DNA from: Paragonimus westermani | Taxonomy: Eukaryota > Platyhelminthes > Trematoda > Plagiorchiida > Troglotrematidae | Assembly (NCBI GenBank): GCA_008508345.1 | Contig: QNGE01001681.1 | Location: forward strand, 87,786-151,785 | DNA length: 64,000 bases | Direction of reading: 5' to 3' | Part shown: positions 58,300-64,000 of the stretch, in pieces | Numbering within the stretch: position 1 is the stretch's first letter | Layout: each line of letters begins with the position of its first letter | The notes under the pieces: generated by a model | What the model saw: the letters and a program-made list of their open reading frames with translations, nothing else | Database searches by the model: none | Told to the model about the DNA's origin: nothing | Translations under genes and position numbers: made by a program

Positions 58300-58475
58300 G
58301 TACTTTCATCATTCACCAGCAGACTGTAAATAAGAAGGCGCTGCTTAGTTACATTGTGGAAGTGGGAGGACTAATTAACGGGTGTTTCCTTGTGCCTGTC
58401 TACGACAACCCGAAAAATCTGAAGATACCGAGAGCGAATGATCTGCTATTGCTTCGGTCGAACTAGGGTTTCTTA
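58300..58475 (+). pseudogene. Bel/Pao integrase, C-terminal piece
   Basis: QQTVNKKALLSYIVEVGGLI, NGCFLVPVYDNPKNL and NDLLLLRSN match the segment of Bel/Pao integrases with the third catalytic acidic residue region and the PLTPNDLLLLR box. The frame stops at 58463. The downstream C-terminus is not clear. Confidence 0.75.
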
Positions 58476-59087
58476 AACGACAAAGCACTGTACTGAGGGT
58501 CGGAGGTGGGCCTAGCATCTTGCCTTCGTGTTTTGGTAGCAGTGGCGACGTGATTAGCTGTCTGCATTGCAAACTTATTACAAGTGGTTCTTTATTCAAA
58601 TGAGTTGCAAGCAGAGGACTTCATCTATTTTTGAAACAAATCAACTTCTTGAGGTGTTTGGCTGTGTAGTGCCAGATCCTGAATTTGTACACCCGAGGTT
58701 GCCTCACCCTTATGCTACCGTGAATCGGAAGTCGCAGGGAAAAAACAGTAAATCTGCAAACAAACTTTATTTATTGAGTTACTCACCGTTCACAACAGAC
58801 TTCAACGTAACAATTAAGGGGTGCTAGGGAGCTGGACGTGAGAGCACCTTGAGCACAGACGCACAGCAGCCGCCAGAGTGGAAGAGTGCGTCGACGGAAA
58901 ATTCCAGTCGACCTTCAGAATTCAAAAATACGCAAGACTGATTAAGCGGCGTTCCTAACAGTAATAGCTCAACATTGTTATCCTAGTGAATGTAACCTAC
59001 AGCAGTAAAGATGATGTGGATTCAATATACAGCTACGAGTAAAACTGCGATACTTGTGCCGGCCCACTAACTTTGATGCTAATGGTT
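58476..59087. other. Unannotated stretch between Bel/Pao and Gypsy D
   Basis: An 86-codon plus-strand frame at 58567-58827 might be the worn tail of the Bel/Pao pol but shows no motif. The 3' LTR of Bel/Pao was not found. Confidence 0.35.
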
Positions 59088-59620
59088 TGTAGTATATTTA
59101 CATTCACAAGGTAATGTTAACCGGCGCGGTGGTACAAGCAAGGCAACTCTCACGTCGCGCGGAGTTTAGAATTTTGGGGACGTCGAAGGTGATTCCCCTA
59201 GAAGGGTGAATTTCATTCCTGGACAACAGCTGCTGTCTGGCTGACCAGCCGCGCCCGTGCCACCCAACCTGAAAACGCCCCTGAGGACGAGACGGGGGAT
59301 GTGATTTCCTCACTGCGCAGGCACAAAGTGCTACGGCATTCAAGGTTTTCTCCTTGGGCCCAGCACCTGTTGCTATGCACCTGGTCAGACCTAGGAATAA
59401 GAGAAGGTGAAGTGCCTGAATGTTAGAGAAAAAGCAAATACCCACCGTAACGCGTGTCCAGCAGAGTCTGAGGATACTTCCAATTGTGTGCAGGTATCTT
59501 CCGTTTAAAGTGAGTCGGGAAATTGTACCTAAGAAAAACTGGTAGTTGCTGGCCGGCAGGAGCATGGAATGAACAATGAATCATCAACTGTACAATGAGT
59601 GCTAAACAAAAGAAGTAAAC
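59088..59620 (-). repeat. Gypsy D 3' LTR (approximate)
   Basis: Non-coding block downstream of the pol stop. It ends, on the minus strand, with ...ATACTACA at 59088, a plausible CA end, followed by unrelated flank. The start near 59.62 kb is uncertain (candidates TGTTTAGC and TGTACAGT). A 153-codon frame inside it is considered incidental. Confidence 0.5.
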
Positions 59621-59658
59621 TACTCCAGAAAGCGCGTGGGAAAATGGACGCGCCTCCT

Positions 59659-60674
59659 TTAACGAGTTGTAGGTTGAGGAGGGCGATCGTCAGGACTAGA
59701 TGCGGAAGGCAGCGCTGAGGCTAAATCAGAGGTTGGAGTAGATGGAGACGGCCCAGGTGATGTTTGTGTTGTCAAACTGTGAGGCGAGTCGGCGAAAGCA
59801 GGTTTAAGACGGTCAATAAAGACGATGAGGTGCAGACCGAAACTGTCAATCACACAGGTTTTGTGGATCGTTCGATGACACGAAAAGGTCCTTTATACGG
59901 TTGTTGCAGCGATTTCTTAACAAAATCCGTTCGCAGAAACACGAATTCACAATTACTGAGTTCTTTGGGAACGTTAGACGAAGATTTTTGAATACATGTA
60001 GCACTCGGTTGTGGTGATCGAATGTATTTGGCTAGTCGGTTGGCGTAGTCTTAAGTGTCGACATCAGTTTCGCTTGACGATTGGAAGAAATGAGCTGGAA
60101 GGCTTAAAGGATGACCACAGACAAGTGACGCTGGGGTCGTACTGTCATCCTTGACACGAATGCGAATACCGAGTAGAACTAGAGGTAAAGTTTCTTCCCA
60201 ATCCATCCGCTCGTGGGCACGTAATGAAGCTTTGAGCTGACGATGGAAACGCTCTACGAGTCCATTCGCTTGCGGGTGATATGCTGTGGTGCACGCTCGA
60301 TGCACGCCTAACAGCTTGGTCAGTTGTGAAAATAAAGCTGATTCGAACTGCGTGCCGCGGTCAGTTGTAATAGCCGACAATTAACCATAACGTGCAACCC
60401 AATTCTCGACAAAAGCGCGACCCACAGACACTGTTGATGTGTCTGACAACGGTATGGCTTCTGGCCAACGAGTGAACCGGTCGAAACACGTGAGCAAGTG
60501 GGTGTAGCTTCTCGAAGGTGGAAGTGGCCCGACGAGGTCCAGTTGGACATGTTCAAAACGATCCTCGGGAGTTGGAATATGCTCCAAGGGGGTGCTCGTG
60601 CGTCGGTTGACCTCGGAACGTTGACATGCAAGACACCAACGGGCCCAATGGCGCACATCCCGATTCATGTTAGG
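59659..60674 (-). pseudogene. Gypsy D integrase
   Basis: After the HHCC segment shared with the previous frame ([17 protein letters not shown] ... WCLACQRSEVN), the DDE core follows: VQLDLVGPLPPS (first Asp), [20 protein letters not shown] (second Asp), [20 protein letters not shown] (Glu). Beyond this, PYKGPFRVIERS and IDRLKPAF mark the C-terminal chromatin/DNA-binding part, ending in a proline- and serine-rich tail at about 59.66 kb. Stops occur near 60672, 60380 and 60050, and a frameshift lies in the C-terminal part. All three catalytic residues are kept. Confidence 0.85.
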
Positions 60675-62480
60675 TCAGACGAATCGATCCGCGATCAGTC
60701 TTAGTGATACGCGTATCCCTGGATGTGACGGGTTATGCAACGCTTCAAAACCTGCTTTTCGTAAAGAATGTGGCACAACTGGCCTGGGGTATCCCGGCGT
60801 ATTTTCACATATAATGGTACCGGGCGAAGACGCCAATGGAAATGTGACAAGGCGTAAGTTCGTGCGTTTCAGATCATCCGTAAACGTGCAATCGGACTGT
60901 TGTTGTGCTGCTGTGTTGTGATATGATATCAAGCCGGTGGTTGTAGGCACGTTGTGCATTCGGGATAGAGTATCTGCGGCGACGTTTGCGGCTCTGGAGA
61001 CATGGCGTATGTCCGTGGAAAACTGGGCTATATAGTCTATCTGTCGAGCTTCCCGAAGTGAATGTTTGCCGGAGTAATTCCGCAAAGCGTGCACGAGAGT
61101 TTTGTGCTCCGTGAAACTAATGAAATCTCGGCCCTCGTGTGCATGACAAAAGTGGTGCACAGCCCTATACACGGCTAAGAGTTGACGACCGAAGGTGCTG
61201 TATCGCATTTCGGTATCGCTGAGACGTTGAGAAAAGAATGCGATCGGTTGCCACATCTCATGGAATGCTTGCTGTAGTACTGCACCTATGGCTGTGTCCG
61301 ATGCATCCACAGCGATACCAATCGGTGGGTCCGGTTGTTGGAAATGCAACATGACTGAAGAGGGGAGTGCCTGCTTAACATTGGCAAAAACCGTGGGAAC
61401 TTCGGGGGTTAAGTAAAAAGTTCGTTTATTACCCCGAAGTAAATCGGTCGAAGGTTGCATAAGCTTGGCGCAGTTGGGAATAAATCGACGGTAATAATTC
61501 ACGAGTCCATTGAAGTGGCGAAGCTTGGGAATCGTATCGGGAAATTGGCACGATCGAATAGCCTCGACCTTGGAATCGAACGGTTTAGTCCCATCTGCCG
61601 AGATGCTTTGGCCTAAAACATTTAACGAGGCTTGACCAAGTTCGGACTTAGCTCCGTTGACGATGAGTCCGTGTGATGCCAGACGTTGAAACAGCGTCCG
61701 TAGATGGGCTATATGCTCTTCGGGGGAAGAACTAGCCACGAGAATGTCGTCTATGTATTCACCAGTGCAGTCCAGCCCACGGGTGACTTCATTAATCAGA
61801 CGTTGGAACGTCTGGGCAGCGTTACGACGATTGAAAGGCATGCGCACAAATTCAAACAAATCGAATGGAGTGGTAATAGCCGTCTTGGGTATATTCTCTT
61901 GTGCTACCGGTATCTGGTAATAGGCGCGGACGAGGTCAATTTTGCTGAAGACTGTTTTACCCGCGAGGCTGGTAGTTAGATCGTGGACATGTAGCACAGG
62001 GTACATATCTGGAACAGTAGCATTGTTCAATCCACGATAATCTCCGCAAGGACGCCAATCCCTTTCTGTCTTCTTTGGTACCATGTGCAGAGGAGATGCC
62101 CATGGGCTGTCAGAGGGGCGGATTATACCTTTGTCCAGCACGTGTTGAAATTCGGCACGAGCGACGCGCAGTTTGTCTGGCGCCAGCCTTTGCGGTCGCT
62201 GGAAAACTGGTGGATCTTTCGTTTTGATGTGGTGTACCACGTCCGTAATAACGGCAGGTAACTTGTTAGGTGGACCTGTCAACCCCGTGAATTCACGCAA
62301 TACCGCTGGATATCTATCGTCACCGCTTGGTTCACCAAGCAGTAGGCTGAAGACAGTCGTCGAAAAGGTGGTCCCTTTAGAGGATATACTGGTTAGGAGA
62401 TCTAGGAGCATGTGGTGACCTGCGCCGATGACCAACCAAAAAGGTTTTAAGAAGTCCATTCCCAAAATGGCATCTGGCAC
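60675..62480 (-). CDS. Gypsy D reverse transcriptase / RNase H, 601-codon open frame
   Basis: An uninterrupted frame of 601 codons. It begins just after a stop (62.50 kb) with [12 protein letters not shown], the end of the protease domain. RT motifs are [55 protein letters not shown] and the catalytic [11 protein letters not shown] (about 61.75 kb). The RNase H shows [15 protein letters not shown] (61.3 kb), [17 protein letters not shown] and AADTLSRM. The integrase zinc segment starts before the stop at 60675. These enzymes copy the element RNA into DNA within virus-like particles. Catalytic residues are intact, but MPFNRRNA differs from the usual MPFGLRNA. It is not translatable alone since the upstream gag-protease frame is broken. 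Confidence 0.9.
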   Translation of the reverse strand: MPDAILGMDFLKPFWLVIGAGHHMLLDLLTSISSKGTTFSTTVFSLLLGEPSGDDRYPAVLREFTGLTGPPNKLPAVITDVVHHIKTKDPPVFQRPQRLAPDKLRVARAEFQHVLDKGIIRPSDSPWASPLHMVPKKTERDWRPCGDYRGLNNATVPDMYPVLHVHDLTTSLAGKTVFSKIDLVRAYYQIPVAQENIPKTAITTPFDLFEFVRMPFNRRNAAQTFQRLINEVTRGLDCTGEYIDDILVASSSPEEHIAHLRTLFQRLASHGLIVNGAKSELGQASLNVLGQSISADGTKPFDSKVEAIRSCQFPDTIPKLRHFNGLVNYYRRFIPNCAKLMQPSTDLLRGNKRTFYLTPEVPTVFANVKQALPSSVMLHFQQPDPPIGIAVDASDTAIGAVLQQAFHEMWQPIAFFSQRLSDTEMRYSTFGRQLLAVYRAVHHFCHAHEGRDFISFTEHKTLVHALRNYSGKHSLREARQIDYIAQFSTDIRHVSRAANVAADTLSRMHNVPTTTGLISYHNTAAQQQSDCTFTDDLKRTNLRLVTFPLASSPGTIICENTPGYPRPVVPHSLRKAGFEALHNPSHPGIRVSLRLIADRFV

Positions 62481-62483
62481 ATC

Positions 62484-62723
62484 CGCTATAATGAAAACTC
62501 AACGGGAAACACGCCGCAGGCTCACGTCCAACGTCAAGGAGCGTGTGCCAAAAGTGCGTATTGGGGTTCCATTGGCAGCCTGGAACTGTAAGGACACTGA
62601 TCGAGGCGTGTCCTCTTTTCTAGGCGGTACGACACTGAACTGAGCACCGGTGTCTACTAGAAAACGCAACCAAGAACTCCCATCGTGTATAGGGGCAGGA
62701 CTGTCGGCAACAGTTGTCGCCAT
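62484..62723 (-). pseudogene. Gypsy D protease
   Basis: WLRFLVDTGAQFSVVPPRKE carries the intact aspartic protease DTGA active site, followed by FQAANGTPIRTFG and the flap/ILG region ([15 protein letters not shown]). One stop lies between VSR and VFIIADV where related proteins usually have Trp, so a TGG to TGA change is likely. It would process the gag-pol polyprotein. Confidence 0.8.
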
Positions 62724-64000
62724 TAGTTGCTGACACTTCCGTTTCCCGAGGCGGTTGAGAAGGTGTACTACTTAACGCATATCCGTGCCTTGGTCCCAAA
62801 CATGTGGTGGTTCCAGCAGCATCCCGTTCTTGAACGCGACCTAGAACGGCTACATCCTCTGGAAGCGGGGCGAGAGCGAGAAGCTTCAAGTGTTGATTTT
62901 GTCAAGGTTTGTTGCGTTATTTTGAGATTGCTGAGGTTTGTTTGATGTTGAAAGGAGGCCCTACGCTTTACTGTCTTCCTCAGATGAGATACATTACTCA
63001 TCATCGTTCTTACACCCCCTACTTTGACCGCTTCCCTTACCCCTATTTAGTCCGAGCTCTGTACACTTCCAATTACCGAAATCTGACCTTTTTTCTTCCA
63101 TATTCTTTCTTGAGTAACTTATGATTTCCTTCATTTCTCGATGCATGAACAGTCGTTTTGCTCTAACCAAATCAATGACCTTTTGTTTAAGTGAGCTCAA
63201 CTCGTTTTATCGTCCATCATTGTTGATCGGTGCCTGGTTGTCAATTTGTTGTGCAGGCACTTTCTTTCTTTAATTTTTGAGGATTTTCACATTCGAGGTG
63301 AGACGATTTTTTGTACATTGATTCAATTAGTACCGTATTAAATCCAGTTATTACGAGCGCCTTCTCTTCAACCGTTTCGATGCTAGATTACCTCTGTCGT
63401 TGAATATTGAGAGGCATTTACTGGATCAACAGATTACGCGTAACACGGTATGAACTTGAATCGTTGGCGAACGATTCAATATTAAGAGCTTGGATTTCTC
63501 GACAAAGTTCTTCCACATTTGCTTTGTGTGTGCCTCGACCTGATGCATTTTACTGGGGAGGTGTTGAATGACTGAGTCTGCCAATTTTGCCAAATCATCC
63601 AACGAACTCATTGACAGAAAATGGAGAAATAATTGCCTGTATAAAGTAGGGCAACCTCTGCATCCAAAGGTAACGCATGAGTTTGTCGTCAATCTTGTGA
63701 TTTTTTCCCACCTGTTTTAACTGTCGAGGCAACTGAGATGGAGTAAGATCTACTAGCTGTAGCTCGCTAATGACCTGCTCAATTCGTTTTTCCTCCAGTA
63801 CGACAACACGTTCTAAGAATGCGTACTTCAGTGCGTCTTAAGAGTTGCCCTCTGGTGGTTTAATAACTAAATCTCTGACGTAGGATGCAACCGACATTGG
63901 CAACGCGGTAGCCAAGCATGTGTACTTGGCAGTCTGGCTAATGATGCTGCGCTGGCCGGTACTCTGGGTCGTCCGGGACATAATCGGGGATACGAAAGCT
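62724..64000 (-). pseudogene. Gypsy D gag (partial, runs off window)
   Basis: From the right edge down: TAKYTCLATALPMSVASYVR and DLVIKPPEGNS, a stop, then DALKYAFLERVVVLEEKRIE, LTPSQLPRQLKQVG, LMRYLWMQRLPYFIQAI and, after a frameshift, SLDDLAKLADSVIQHL (63.6 kb). The middle (63.43-63.0 kb) is poorly readable. Near 62.82 kb CWNHHMFGTKARIC gives the C-x2-H-x9-C gag motif; the fourth Cys position is lost at a stop. Gag packages the element RNA. At least one stop and two frameshifts. Confidence 0.75.

Larger units (their letters stand above)
49394..58475 (+). mobile_element. Bel/Pao retrotransposon, broken by later insertions
   Basis: Three plus-strand pieces belong to one Bel/Pao-type pol in the right order: RT start (49.44-49.88 kb), RNase H and integrase (55.99-57.49 kb), and the end of the integrase (58.31-58.47 kb). 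The gaps hold a Gypsy element with its LTR and SINE, a Tnp2-like transposon region, and an unrecognised 0.8 kb insert. The second half of the RT is missing. No LTR was located. Confidence 0.7.
59088..64000 (-). mobile_element. Gypsy element D (CsRn1-like), nearly full length
   Basis: A minus-strand LTR retrotransposon running off the right end of the window. It has, in order, gag (above 62.75 kb), protease (62.72-62.5 kb), RT and RNase H (62.48-60.9 kb), integrase (60.9-59.66 kb) and 3' LTR (from about 59.62 kb down to 59.09 kb). Only a few stops and frameshifts are present, so it is much younger than the other elements here. The gag Cys/His motif is of the C-x2-H-x9-C type known from CsRn1 and Kabuki elements. 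Confidence 0.85.

Noticed and set aside
59104..59565. 153-codon open frame on the minus strand
   Set aside because: It occupies the 3' LTR position of Gypsy D, after the pol stop, and has no domain.
1..64000. CRISPR arrays, bacterial operons, rRNA genes
   Set aside because: No regularly spaced repeats, no Shine-Dalgarno linked gene strings and no rRNA-like sequence; splice sites and retroelement content show eukaryotic DNA.

Overview
The window reads as animal nuclear DNA with few, widely spaced coding exons, long introns and many decayed mobile elements. The mix of elements (Ty3/Gypsy elements with a CsRn1-like gag motif, Penelope-like elements, a CR1-like LINE, a Bel/Pao element and tRNA-headed SINEs) points to a parasitic flatworm, cestode or trematode. 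That assignment is inference, not proof. No rRNA, intact tRNA, CRISPR array or prokaryotic feature was found.

Cellular gene (0.6-26.5 kb, minus strand). Four exons, at 9567-9757, 8422-8539, 1044-1180 and 628-766, join in compatible splice phases into the core of a protein tyrosine phosphatase domain, including the WPD loop and the Cys-x5-Arg P-loop. A membrane-spanning exon with a basic stop-transfer segment lies upstream at 26319-26448 on the same strand, so a receptor-type PTP is likely. The first PTP exon, the end of the domain and the ectodomain were not found. The 7.2 kb intron between 8422 and 1180 holds a decayed Gypsy element (about 3.1-7.2 kb), which itself contains a 555 bp solo LTR (6312-6866).

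Middle (10-31 kb). Mostly non-coding: microsatellites, a long perfect hairpin, a 444 bp dispersed repeat (second copy at 48.3 kb), two worn copies of the tRNA-headed foldback SINE, and a second SINE family near 27.4 and 40.2 kb.

Transposon-rich half (31-59 kb). Penelope-like element A (minus, 31.45-34.75 kb) has inverted terminal repeats of about 332 bp. Penelope-like element B (plus) lies at 37.2-38.5 kb. A CR1-like LINE (plus) spans about 44.35-46.8 kb. A Bel/Pao element (plus) is broken into three pieces between 49.4 and 58.5 kb. A Gypsy element with its 3' LTR, a Tnp2/CACTA-like DNA transposon and an unrecognised 0.8 kb insert lie between those pieces.

Right end (59.1-64.0 kb, minus). 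A nearly full-length CsRn1-like Gypsy element with gag, protease, RT, RNase H, integrase and 3' LTR, damaged by only a few stops and frameshifts.

Main discovery: a family of foldback (inverted-dimer) SINEs built from a tRNA-like head. Three well-preserved copies sit inside three different host elements (PLE A, the LINE and the Gypsy LTR). Two are flanked by 10-12 bp direct repeats and one end is A-rich, so the whole inverted dimer appears to move as one retroposed unit.
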